Source: Stenogyne calaminthoides
Lineage: Eukaryota; Streptophyta; Magnoliopsida; Lamiales; Lamiaceae
DNA: 64,000 nt
Reading direction: 5' to 3'
Assembly: GCA_037126765.1 (NCBI GenBank)
Contig: JBBCBC010000030.1
Span: 1,956,478 to 2,020,477 of the forward strand
The notes beneath the pieces were generated by a model, which worked only from the letters and a program-made list of their open reading frames with translations, was not told the origin of the DNA and did no database searches. This document shows, piece by piece, positions 47,223 to 57,060 of the stretch (the stretch's first letter is position 1; each line of letters begins with the position of its first letter). Position numbers and translations under genes: made by a program.

Positions 47223-48626
47223 CCCCCGTCAAGCGCTGCGTGGGGTGTAGGCTAACGTAAAGCTTGGAACGTAGAAACTCGAAGGCTGGACGAGGAAGAC
47301 CCTTGGTGAAGATATCGGCAAGCTGGAGGTGGGACGGTACAAACCGTGTGTTGATTTTACCGGAAGAAACCAACTCACAAACAAAGTGATAATCCAGATC
47401 GATGTGTTTGGCACGTTTATGGGAAACCGGATTCTGACTCAAGAAGATTGCACTCTTGTTATCACACAAGAGTTGAGGCCGGTCCGAAGAAGGAGCCTTG
47501 AGCTCGTGTAAGAGATTGGTAAGCCAAACCAATTCCTCTGCAGCATTAGCCATGGCACGGTACTCAGATTCACAGCTCGACCGGGCGACCGTTGGCTGCT
47601 TCTTTGCACTCCAAGAAACTAAGTTGCCCCCAAGAAAGATCGAGTAACCATAAGTAGAACGACGAGTCTCGATGCAGCGAGCCCAATCGGCATCTGAGTA
47701 GCCAACAATCGAGACATCCGGACGACGAGCAAAATTCAAACCAAAATGCAAAGTACCCTTGACATACCTCAAAATACGTTTGACAGCCAGAAAGTGATCT
47801 TCAATGGGGGAATGGAGAAACTGAGAGACGAGATTGACTGCAAACGAGAGATCCGGTCGAGTGATAGTCAAATACTGAAGAGCCCCAACGAGTGATCGGT
47901 ATAATGTGGGATCACGAAAGGGAGAGCCATCACTGACTAATATGTCACCTGCAGCTAAAGGCGTACAAATCGGCTTCGAATCCAACATCTCAGCACGCTC
48001 GAGAATGTCATGGGCATATTTCGCCTGTCCAATAAATAATCATTGGGCGTGTAAGAAACCTCCAAGCCCAAGAAATAGTTGAGACGACCTAAGTCCTTAA
48101 TCGCAAATTCCCTGTGGGTTCAATCAATGAAGCGACGAAGGACCGAAACATTGTTTCCTGTAACGATGATATCGTCAACATAAAGAAGCAGGTATATAAT
48201 CGAGTCACCTTTATGGAAGAAAAATAAAGACGAGTCCGACCTGCTTTGGCTGAATCCCAATGTGAACAGAAAGGTACTGAAGCGCTGAAACCAAGCCAAT
48301 GGGGCTTGACGCAACCCATAGAGAGCCTTCTTCAATCGACAAACATGATCGGGGAACCTGGGGTCCACAAAACCGGGAGGTTGTGCCATGAACACGGGCT
48401 TATCGAGAACACCATTCAAAAAGGCATTCTTCATGTCGAGCTGATGAAGGGCCCAATTATTGTGGACAGAGAGAGCCAGGATTACTCGGACTGTGGAGGC
48501 TTTGACGACAGGACTGAATGTGTGGTGAAAGTCAGTGCCCGGAATTTGAGTGAAGCCTTGAGCAACGAGACGAGCCTTATATCTCTCAACAGACCCATCT
48601 GCATGATATTTGGTTCGAAAGACCAC
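47146..48626 (-). pseudogene. Copia reverse transcriptase and RNase H
   Basis: The RT frame (48120-48626) has RYKARLVAQGFTQ, FSPVVKASTVR, LHQLDMKNAFLNG, ALYGLRQAPLAWF and the catalytic LLLYVDDIIVTG. A TGA after LRRFID (near 48120) and a one-base loss near 48030 separate it from the RNase H frame. That frame (47146-47988) has SLVGALQYLTITRPDLSFAV, VGYSDADWA, KKQPTVARSSCESEYRAMA, LCDNKSAI and HIDLDYHFV. All catalytic residues are visible; only the frame is broken. Confidence 0.9.
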
Positions 48627-49888
48627 TTCGAACCAACTATATTCTTACCCGGAGGAGGCGAAACCAATTCCCATGTCTCATTTTCGCGTAAAGCATCTAT
48701 TTCTTCTTGCATTGCAGCCAACCATTGAGGGGATTTTGCAGCAGACTTGAAGCCACGTGGCTCAGAAGCAGCGACAAGAGCGGAAAGCAGAGTTGTAGAT
48801 GCCATGTCGACCGGATATCGGGGTTTAAACACCCCGGCCCGAGCTCGTGTGACCATTGGATGGCGCGGTGCCGAGGGCTGGATAGATTGCGGCGCTGGAT
48901 GAGGTACCGGATCCGGAATAGCGGGCGGTTCGGGATCTGGAGCAACGGGAATGGCCTGATCGACCAAAGGAACAGGAGGGTCGACGACTGGTGGTAATGG
49001 AGGATTTATGACCTCATCCGAAAGGGCTGGTGAGCGACGCACAAGAGGCAAATTTGGAGAAATATCCGGGATTGAAGGTGTGGTACCATGCATGGGAGAG
49101 ACTGAAGGTGCCATGCATGGAGATGGACCATCCAAAAAGGTTGTGAACTCCAAGTCAGCGGCAGTGGTGACCGATTTTTTTCCAGAAAATGGGAACTCGA
49201 GTTCATTGAATTGGGCATGCCGGGTAGTGAAAACTCGAGTGGATTCCGTATCATAACATCGGAAGCCTTGATAAGAGCTGCTATACCCCAAAAAAATACA
49301 TGGACGACTCCGAAGCTCTAATTTATGTGCTGCATAATTTCTGAGATACGGGAATACTCGACAACCAAATGGTTTAAAATTTGCATAATTTGGAGCATAG
49401 CCGAAGAGAGCTTCAAAGGGCAACTTATCACTGAGAATCGAGGATGGAAGTCGATTAACTACAAAAACTGCAGTGGAAAAAGCATCAAACCAGAGTGAGG
49501 CCGGAGCATGAGAATGAAATAACATGGATAGCCCGGACTCAGATATGTGACGATGCTTACGTTCAGCACGACCGTTTTGCTGTGGTGTATAGGGACAAGA
49601 TAGGCGATGATGGATGCCATGCAGCGACATAAATTCCTTAACACGTGAGTTCACAAACTCAATCCCCCCATCACTTTGAAATACCTTTACGGTAGTAGAA
49701 AACTGATTGCAGACAAATTTATGAAATCGAACTAACACATCAAAGAACTCAGATTTCGCACGTAACGGATATAGCCACGTAAATCTAGAGAAGTCATCAA
49801 CAAAAGCAGCATAATAATGAAAACCATCCGATGTAACAATAGGAGCAGGTCCCCACAAATCACAGTGAATCAAATCCAAAACATTCAA
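48627..49888 (-). pseudogene. Copia integrase core
   Basis: Reads LIHCDLWGPAP, YYAAFVDDFSRFTWLYPLRA, VFQSDGGIEFVN and CPYTPQQNGRAERKHRHISE, the D,D-35-E core. The Copia-type C-terminal GKR-like part (HKLELRSRPCIFLGYSSSYQ) and a Pro-rich linker to RT follow. A one-base loss near 48632 shifts it out of frame with the RT. The GAG-pre-integrase zinc region (LWHLRMGH, CVSC) lies upstream at 49936-50157 and is followed by a TAG stop. Confidence 0.9.
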
Positions 49889-50175
49889 GCTCGTTTCTCA
49901 TTTAAGTCAAAAGACAGTTTCTTACTCTTGGCCATCTAGCAAGAAACACAAAGACTAGGATTCGGTAACAAAGATGTGACACATAAATGTCCTAATTTAT
50001 TGAGCAAAGAAATAACTGAAAATGGGACATGCCCCATGCGTAAATGCCATAAATCAAAACTAGCTTTTAAGACCTTCTTCCGAAGAGTTGCAACCAAAGC
50101 TGGAATTCCCCGGTCAAGAACATACAATCCCCGATCACATCTGCCTTGAGCCAGCACTGTCTTTGTGGCCCGATT

Positions 50176-51064
50176 CTAAATAGTAAAGCATGTTTCAGAA
50201 AAAATAACGTCAACCGGATAATCAGAGGTTAATTTGCTGATAGACAATAATTTTTTGGTGATGTGAGGCACAACCAAAACATCAAGTAAATTGACATTAT
50301 CATTCAACCTGCCAGTACCAATATGAGTAATACGTAAAGCTTCACCATTACCAACTATAACAGAACCGTTACCATTATAAGGCTCAAATTTCTCAAGAGC
50401 TGACGACTGAGAGGTCATGTGAGCAGACGCGCTAGAATCAAGATACCAATCAGAATTTGGTTCGGAGACGTTGCATGAAGACGTGAACGCCTGTGCCAAT
50501 TGTGCTACGGGTGGGGCACGTGCATTTAGAAATTGAGGGCATTTGTCGGCATAGTGCTCACCACGACAAATTTGACAACGCGGCGGACGACGACCCCGCG
50601 ACCATTGATTGAACCGACCCCGCCCGATTTCCACCATTAGAGAGAACCGCTGGCGATTATTTCCATGTGTGTTTGAACCCGCCTCCGGGTCAGACTGAGT
50701 TTCGCCCTTGACCATAATTATTCGACCCCTGACCATATGAATTACCACGAGCATTTGGGGATTGTAGTTAACGAACAAAAAGAAAGTTCACCCAAAGAGA
50801 GGATTCCATGGATTTAAGCATAGCATCAAATTGAATAGCCTGATGCAAAATCGTTCGAAAATCAGGGATGGGGGTGATGGCGAGACGGGTGTCCGCAAAG
50901 CCGGCGAACTGAAGCCCTAAGCCACGGAGAAACCAGTGACTCTTGTCCGTTTCTTCCAGAGGTCGACCAATGGCAGCCAATTGGTCACAAAACGACTTGA
51001 ATTTGCGCCCATATTCCTCAACAGACAGGGAACCACGGCGAAGAGAAAGGAGTTGCTCGCGCAA
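50176..51064 (-). pseudogene. Copia gag and protease
   Basis: The gag frame (50768-51064) has LRRGSLSVEEYGRKFKSFCD. The next frame (50176-50778) carries the CCHC zinc knuckle CQICRGEHYADKC and the protease site WYLDSSASAHMT. There the usual D-S-G-A is D-S-S-A, so the active-site Gly is lost. A frameshift separates the two frames near 50770. Confidence 0.85.
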
Positions 51065-51124
51065 CTGAGTAGCGCGCGACGCAGAGGAATTCGCAAAGGC
51101 ACTCTCGAGAGAGGCTTGATATCA

Positions 51125-51302
51125 TGTGAGAGTGAATTGAATATCACCGTTGAATATGGTGATTGACTGAATCACTAATAAATAAAGGATTACAACAAAA
51201 TATCTTCGTGATACAAGGCAGAAAATCACGTAAGATTACGACATAAAGATATATACCAAAAATATCTGTACAAATTAAAATTATCCTTTATTACCTCTAT
51301 TA
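51125..51302 (-). repeat. Copia 5' LTR
   Basis: The same 178-bp sequence as 47045-47222 with seven substitutions. It is adjacent to the primer binding site on its inner side. Confidence 0.92.
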
Positions 51303-51658
51303 GATACAACACTGAACATAGTTTGTGTTTTAGCCAATTATTTTTATATTTTTATATAGATATTAGTTGGTCTCTGATCCTCTGGATATTTGTTTATTAA
51401 ACTCAGTTGGATATGTATGTAACTAGATTGAAAAGATATGATTAGTTATTTGTGTTCGTTTGCGATTAATATATTTGAGAGAGGATTAGTTTCATAGAGC
51501 TAGAGTAATGAAAATTTGAGATTATAAAATTCAAAGTACAGTTAAAATAATCGTGAAATAAACATACCTTAGTTATGATAGTAATTGGGCGAACATGTTT
51601 ATTCAAAATCAATTGATCATTTTTCTTTTAGGAATTTATTACTTAGTTAATAATACAC

Positions 51659-51663
<5 letters not shown>

Positions 51664-51692
<29 letters not shown>
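51664..51692. repeat. TA microsatellite
   Basis: An alternating AT run of about 28 bp. Confidence 0.85.
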
Positions 51693-51695
<3 letters not shown>

Positions 51696-52250
51696 AAGTA
51701 AAAATGTAATGATTAATTGAGTACAAGAGGTACTCAAATCTCATAAGAATACAAGTAGAACAATCCAAAAGCCACTCATCTAGCTAAAACTTAGAAGATA
51801 AACAATCAAATGGATGATCTTCCCAATTCACAAAAGGAATCGGAAAAATTAATGAGTAATGCGAACAAATCCACTCCCAAGAGCTAAACTTGATGCTATC
51901 TATATAATCCAATTAATCTAGCTTGATTGATCAATGTTCTTTTAGAAATTTATTATTTATAATAGACGATATACATGTACATTAATTACCTACCATATAC
52001 AAAAGATATTCTAATAATATCGTCTATTAATTTAGTTATTAATACACGTTAATGTAATCCAGCAAGCTCGGCTCCATTGATCCATTGAGACTCAAGCGAG
52101 TTCGAATTTCAAGTTTTGACTCAACATTATCAGCTCTTTATTCACACAACATCAAATTAAAAAGCATAACAATTAAGGCTGACCATTTTTTAACAAGAAA
52201 AGGCAGAGGGGACTAATGACCCAAAACGAACGACAAATTATTTAATATAG
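51693..52250. other. AT-rich non-genic DNA
   Basis: No gene. GAGTACAAGAGGTACTC near 51719 resembles GGGAGTACAAGGGATACCCC near 52290. This second stretch may therefore be another LINE 3'-tail scrap in minus orientation. Confidence 0.4.
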
Positions 52251-52870
52251 ATAGTTTTTTTTATCCGTAAAGAAAAAGTATTATAATCGAGGGAGTACAA
52301 GGGATACCCCAACCCTTACATAATTACATCAAGTTTCTTATGCACGAACACCAATCTCATTAAACAAACAAATACTCCTAATCAACAACAAATGGGGACT
52401 CCAAAAACTAATAAGACAAGTACTTATACTTACTTGAAACAGTTGGTTGGGTCATTTAGCCACTTCGAAAATGAATTATGTCTATCCATTGGAGATTTCG
52501 AATGTAGCCATGTCCACGCCCTTCCTTTAACTATAGCTTGCAAGTTTTTGAAAGATCAGGAACTGTGTTGTTGAAAATGTAGTCGTTCCTTACATTCCAA
52601 ATTGTCAAGATGATGGTTGCCCACATATATAGTTGTCGCCTTATTTGCATTCTTCTTGTCGCCGAACAAATTTTCGTGTAGTGGAAGATTTCGATAGGGA
52701 ACGTTGTGAGGTACCATATCGATCTTGAACCACTTGTAGCACGAATTCCATATTTCGGTTGCAATTAAATCTGAATTCAAAGAACAAATGAGACTGTGTT
52801 TCTTCGTCTTAGCCGCTAAGCTTGCATGTGAGCTCATCTTGCTGCTGTAGTCCGCCTCTTCGAGATAGGT
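52251..52870 (-). pseudogene. 3' fragment of an L1-type LINE
   Basis: Two minus-strand frames (52556-52837 and 52531-52764) share out an ORF2 end: SDLIATEIWNSCYKWFKIDM, then CSATRRMQIRRQLYMWATII and LTIWNVRNDYIFNN. This is the zf-RVT tail typical of plant L1 elements. A T-run on the plus strand at about 52257-52264 would be the element's poly(A). It is 5'-truncated and frame-broken. Confidence 0.6.
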
Positions 52871-53351
52871 TGTCTTTTGTTGCCATCCTCTCTTTAAGTA
52901 ACTTCAACACGATCGCTTGGACTCTCCTTGATTTAAATCAGATTTTCTATTCACTTTTCATATTTCATATAAAATTTTATAGTTTTTGAACAAGTGAGAG
53001 TTACATGCTGATTAAAATTAGAGGGGTTCGAGTTCTTAGCTGACGTAAACGCTGATTGTTAAACAAAAATTCACTTTTTTCCGCAACTTAAGAGGAATAT
53101 TTTTGCTCATTCAAATTGTTTAAAAAATGAATTTTTGTGTAACATTCAATGTCCACGTTAGCCACGAGTTCGAAAGCGCTCAATTTTAATTGGCACATGA
53201 TGTGTTCATGGTCGAAACGACAAAGATATATGCATTTCAGTTAAAATGATATCAAAATTAAACAATCAAGATAATTACAAAAATCAAAATTGAATAATTA
53301 AAAATTTTGGAACGACAAACGAATTATAGAAAAATTGTGAAAAAAAGGCTA
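52871..53351. other. Non-genic spacer
   Basis: Nothing supported here. Confidence 0.4.
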
Positions 53352-53576
53352 GGTCTTGTATGCACTTGGGTGCACCGTGCACTCATAGTGTATTTTAGAA
53401 GCGTGCAACTTGTTATTTTGAAAAGTGCAACTTATTTATACAGAAAAGTGCAACTGTTAATATGAGAACGTAATTGCATGCTTCTATTTGGAATAGTTGC
53501 ACGTTTCTATTTTGTATAATTACACGCTTCTAAAATACACTATAAGTGCACGGTGCACCCTGGCCCACATGAGACC
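53352..53576. repeat. Foldback MITE, GGGTGCACCGTGCAC arms
   Basis: The arms of about 65 bp (starting GGTCTTGTATGCAC on the left and GGTCTCATGTGGGC reversed on the right) both run into GGGTGCACCGTGCACT and TAGTGTATTTTAGAAGCGTG. A related, more decayed copy seems to lie at about 27455-27620. It is about 300 bp upstream of the small-protein gene at 53872. Confidence 0.75.
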
Positions 53577-53672
53577 CACTAAAAAAAACTCTATTTTTAA
53601 GTATCGGTAATAAATATAGGTGTTTGGTAGTTTTATGGTAGTACAATTGGAGTACATAAAGAGGCAGTTTAC

Positions 53673-53690
53673 TTGACTTTGTAAAGTCAA
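53673..53690. promoter_or_regulatory. Inverted W-box pair upstream of copy 3
   Basis: TTGACTTTGTAAAGTCAA is two TTGAC cores facing each other with a 2-base centre, about 180 bp before the ATG at 53872. It could serve WRKY factors, which act in defence and stress. This is inference only. Confidence 0.35.
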
Positions 53691-53821
53691 TAAATGATAC
53701 CCAAAAGTCGATCCGAATTGGGATAAAGTATTAAGAAGTAATTCGTCGATATTTCCACACAATTTCTTCCGAATTAATTTACATGCAATTTGATTCTGAA
53801 TCATTCAAAACTCTATCGATC

Positions 53822-53829
53822 TATAAAAG
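53822..53829 (+). promoter_or_regulatory. TATA box of copy 3
   Basis: TATAAAAG lies 50 bp before the ATG at 53872, implying a leader of only about 20 nt. Confidence 0.6.
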
Positions 53830-53871
53830 AAAGACCAGCTTTCTCTGAGTATCAATCATCGGGAGATAATT

Positions 53872-54204
53872 ATGTTTTGCTGTGTCCGTACAAGAGGCCG
53901 CAAAGAGGGTAAATTCGACAACCCGCCGGCGGTCGCCAACACTAAAGCTCAGCCGCCGCCACCGCCGCCGGTGTCTTATGATGGGTACGGTGATAGGGTT
54001 GAAAAGTCAAAGGGTAAGGATGGAAACATGGTCGTTCTTGCCGGAGCAGGTGTCGCTGTCGGTGCCACGGTGGCTACAGCTGCCGTGGTGACGGCCGCCG
54101 ACGGGAGTGATGGCACGTCACAAGGATGTTGCTGCTGTGGGGGCGGAGGAGGAGGTTGCGGCGGCGGTGGTGGTTGCGGCGGCTGCGGCGGGTGTGGTGG
54201 TTAA
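53872..54204 (+). CDS. Small Gly/Cys-rich protein, copy 3 of cluster
   Basis: A single-exon frame of 110 residues. The start MFCC with basic RTRGRKEGK has Cys residues that could be lipidated. A PPPPPP linker, KGKDGNMVVLAG (47-58), a hydrophobic Ala/Val run (VAVGATVATAAVVTAA, 61-76) and a tail of CCCC followed by GGC/GGGGC repeats to the end come next. Unlike copies 1 and 5 there is no N-terminal membrane span; the hydrophobic run lies after the motif, as in copy 2. The TATA box and start are well placed. The repeat-coded tail (GGC/TGC-rich) is prone to slippage. The family is not recognised. A glycine-rich wall protein is less likely, as there is no signal peptide. Confidence 0.75.
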   Translation: MFCCVRTRGRKEGKFDNPPAVANTKAQPPPPPPVSYDGYGDRVEKSKGKDGNMVVLAGAGVAVGATVATAAVVTAADGSDGTSQGCCCCGGGGGGCGGGGGCGGCGGCGG

Positions 54205-54531
54205 TTGTGTGTGGATCGATGGCAGATTTGTTTATATAATTATTGAGTTTAAAAAAAAAAGCATAAGTTACGTCATTTATTGGTCGGTGGCTTGTTGTTG
54301 TAAAATCTGTGAAAGTGGTGGCGCGTGGCCGGCGTTTGAGCAAATGATGCCAAATTGCCAATGCCAAGTCAAAAAGAAAAGTTGATGATCAACTGTGTAG
54401 AATTTGATTTTTTTTTAAATGCTGTAAATTATTTGCCTTTTGATTTTTGTAATGATTGACCAGTTGTTGATTCTGATAGTTATTGGTAGAATATAAATAT
54501 TTCGAGGAATAATGTGATTTTTTTTAAAAGG
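54205..54531. other. 3' flank of copy 3
   Basis: A presumed 3' untranslated region and spacer. No further gene is seen. Confidence 0.4.
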
Positions 54532-54732
54532 TACTCCCTGTGTCCCATGAGAATTTAAACACTGAAAATGACACGCAAATAAAGTAAAGTGAGTTTTAGT
54601 GTTTGAGTGGAATAAAATAAGGGTGTTGTGAGTGTAGTAATATTATATTTGTTTTCATTTTAGAAATATTCAAGTAATGTTACAACTTCCAAATAAGACA
54701 AATGTTCAAGTAATGTTGAGACGGAGAAAGTA
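54532..54732. mobile_element. Stowaway-like MITE
   Basis: The left end TACTCCCTGTGTCCC and right end AGACGGAGAAAGTA are imperfect Stowaway ends with TA on both sides, about 200 bp apart. Confidence 0.7.
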
Positions 54733-55171
54733 ATTAATTACAATATGAGAGAATAAATATTTTCTTTTCGTATCTCAAACCCAAAATTTTGGGGTATCAG
54801 AGAGTGAAACTTTATCCAATTGAACTATCCACGATAACGTCAATTCAAATGCGTAGGATGCCATGGATTCTGTAGTTATATATGGATACACAAGCACATG
54901 GACTATACTGGACTAGAATTGCATTAGCCAGAATTGTTGCACTATAGCCCAAATAGAAGCCCATACTCATTTTCTGAAGCCCAAAATGGTTAGGGCTTGA
55001 AGGGTATAAACTAATACTAATCACCTTGAAGTAGTGTTTCTGAGTTACTTAATTTGCATTTTCATTTGTTTCTGAGCGGGACTTTGGAAGTAAGTTAATT
55101 TGTTTAATCATATCCCTTACCATGATCACTAATTTACAAGATTTTAAAACATATTGTCCTATATTTACTAA
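54733..55171. other. Non-genic spacer
   Basis: No gene or repeat could be supported. Confidence 0.4.
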
Positions 55172-55690
55172 GGGTGCAGAAATCGGGAAAACGTTAATCG
55201 GGCGGTTCTTGACCGCCTAGGGCGCCTAGACGCCGCCTAGCTTTTGAAGTTTTTTTTAATATATATTAATAATAATAGAAATTATTTAATATAAACATAA
55301 TGAAATAAAGAATAAAGGTAGTGTTTAAGGTAAGCAGCGCCATTAGTGGGTCAAAGAATATTCAACTCCATATCCCTGTTTCTTCTCCATATTCTTAATA
55401 CCGTGAAAGACGCGTTCCTCTTTCTTCTCCATTTTCTAAATTCAAAACAACCAACTCCTCATTCCAATTACTGAGAGCGGCGGCGGATTTGCAGGTGGGC
55501 GGCGGCGGCGGAGAGGCGGGCGCAGTGTCCGCGGCGGATTACCAATTTAGGGTTTGGAAATTTTCAATTTTCAGTTCTCACTCTAGCCGACTTGGCCGCT
55601 TAGACGGCGCCTCACTCCCCCCTGCGATTTTACTGACCGATTTTAATGAACTCGGGGCGGCGGCGGCCGCCTAGACCGATTTCTGCAACC
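55172..55690. repeat. Foldback element with GCCTAGGCGG arms (copy 2)
   Basis: The left end GGGTGCAGAAATCGGGAA and right end, reversed GGTTGCAGAAATCGGTCTAG, match copy 1 at 443-641. The core (about 55330-55600) is different in composition. It is CT-rich, then GGCGGCGGCGG-rich, with AGGGTTTGGAAATTTTCAATT, like a plant gene leader or first exon. A captured gene piece is possible, but the source is unknown. Confidence 0.55.
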
Positions 55691-56131
55691 ATGATATTTA
55701 CACATTTAAAAAAAATATTATCCTACATTTTCAATTTCGTAAAATTATTATCTTTAAATCACAACTCTCCTAAATTATTGTCCTAAAAAAGATATTTTTC
55801 CCATAAGTGTAAAAAAATATTCTTGTGGGATTAGGTTTGAGATTAAAATATGGAAATCAAAGAATTTTTTTAAATATCGAGTCTAACTTGAGTTGTCTCG
55901 TTAGTCATTCAAGCATTTCACGAGCCCAAGCACGACTTGTTTATCAATATAAATGAGTCACATTCGAGCCGAGCTGAGTCTAGCTTTCGAGCGGCTCGTT
56001 TTATTTAATAACTCTAAATACACCCCACAGTTAGCTCTTTCTGAGTCAAATTAATATGTTGTATTTAAGTGTATTTCTTTGTATGTTAGACCCTTAATTT
56101 ATATTGGTCGTTTTTTTTTTCCCGGGAAAAT

Positions 56132-57060
56132 TTTTGGTTGAGCTAAAAATTTATTAAGTCAGCAATTTCCTGAAAATCTATTAATTTACTATTGTAATAA
56201 AAGGCATCAAAAGCGCGTCGTACTATGTGGAGTGAGGATATATGGAAATTGTAAGTTCCGCAGGTATATACTACTACATAAAACAACATTTTATTTTTCT
56301 CATTTTGTATGGATTTGATAAGTCAAAATATTGTGTGATCATTTTTTCTTAATTAATTATATCGTAGTGTATTATATAAATACATATACATTTCCTGCAA
56401 ATTAAGTTCAGGCCAATTAGCTATATGTACGTACATACAAAAGATTACAACTATACAAGATATTTCAGGCTAGGCTTCTGGAATTGGCTAATTCAATATA
56501 TACCAAAAATTATGAGGTACGGTGCAGACATATATGATCATATAATATATTAATTTACCATTGTTTGAGTAATAATTATAATAATGGTGATGGTATTCGC
56601 GTGTTGTGTGATCAATGCATGTAACCAAAAGCAAAACGGAGAGGAGGCGCCGCCGCCACAAACGGCTGTTTTGGACATCCAGCCGGTTTGCTGTTGTGAC
56701 GGCGGAGATGGTGGTGGCTGTGGCGGATATGCGGCGGAGATTAAAAGTGTATATATCCATTAGCTTTAATTGGATATATATTAATTGTTCCTTTTCTTTG
56801 TAAATTGAGTTCCCTGATTGTGTAATTATTGTATATTTATTATTAATTTGGATTTATTTAATTTAGATTTCAAATAATCTTATGTATGAAGCCTTGAAAT
56901 TAATTTATAATATAATGAATTAAACAATAATTGTACTGGAGTTTACTATATAAGTTTCTGCATAGGATTAGTTAGGTTGATGATACCACATAACTTCCTA
57001 CGATTATATATAATATAATGAAGAATATATAATTCTAATGGAGTATATTGATAGTTTCTC
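56132..57060 (+). repeat. Duplicated segment carrying copy 4
   Basis: Homologous to about 59180-60186 plus 60817-60890. Shared landmarks are GTCAGCAATTTC, AAAAGCGCGTC, CAAAAATTATGAGGTA, the coding part and TTTAGATTTCAAATAATC. The period is about 3.05 kb. It is a tandem duplication that produced copies 4 and 5. Confidence 0.8.
56584..56763 (+). pseudogene. Small Gly/Cys-rich protein, copy 4, motif deleted
   Basis: A 59-residue frame starts MVMVFACCVINACNQKQNG. Compared with copy 5 (59767) it lacks two stretches, of 8 and 10 residues. Both are in-frame deletions (24 and 30 bp), and the first removes most of DGNMVV. The Gly/Cys part (CCCDGGDGGGCGG) remains, then the end differs (YAAEIKSVYIH). 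Upstream in frame, VIIII extends the hydrophobic run to a stop, so the Ser/Gly-rich start of copy 5 is gone. The frame is clean but shortened at both ends. It is a decayed copy or a trimmed protein. Confidence 0.6.

Larger units (their letters stand above)
47045..51302 (-). mobile_element. Ty1/Copia LTR retrotransposon, complete but decayed
   Basis: Two 178-bp LTRs (47045-47222, 51125-51302) flank gag-pol on the minus strand, inside a perfect GATAC duplication (47040-47044, 51303-51307). By my count the LTRs differ at 7 of 178 sites (about 4%). On the minus strand the 5' LTR is followed by TGATATCAAGCC (a Met-tRNA-type primer site), and the 3' LTR is preceded by GACGGGGG (polypurine tract). 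Domain order is gag, protease, integrase, RT, RNase H, which defines Copia. Several stops and frameshifts inactivate it. Confidence 0.95.

Noticed and set aside
48246..48728. Plus-strand 160-codon frame
   Set aside because: It is the antisense shadow of the Copia RT and integrase region.
55489..55674. GGC-rich frame as a sixth cluster member
   Set aside because: It has no membrane segment, MVVL motif or Cys tail, and lies inside the GCCTAGGCGG foldback element.
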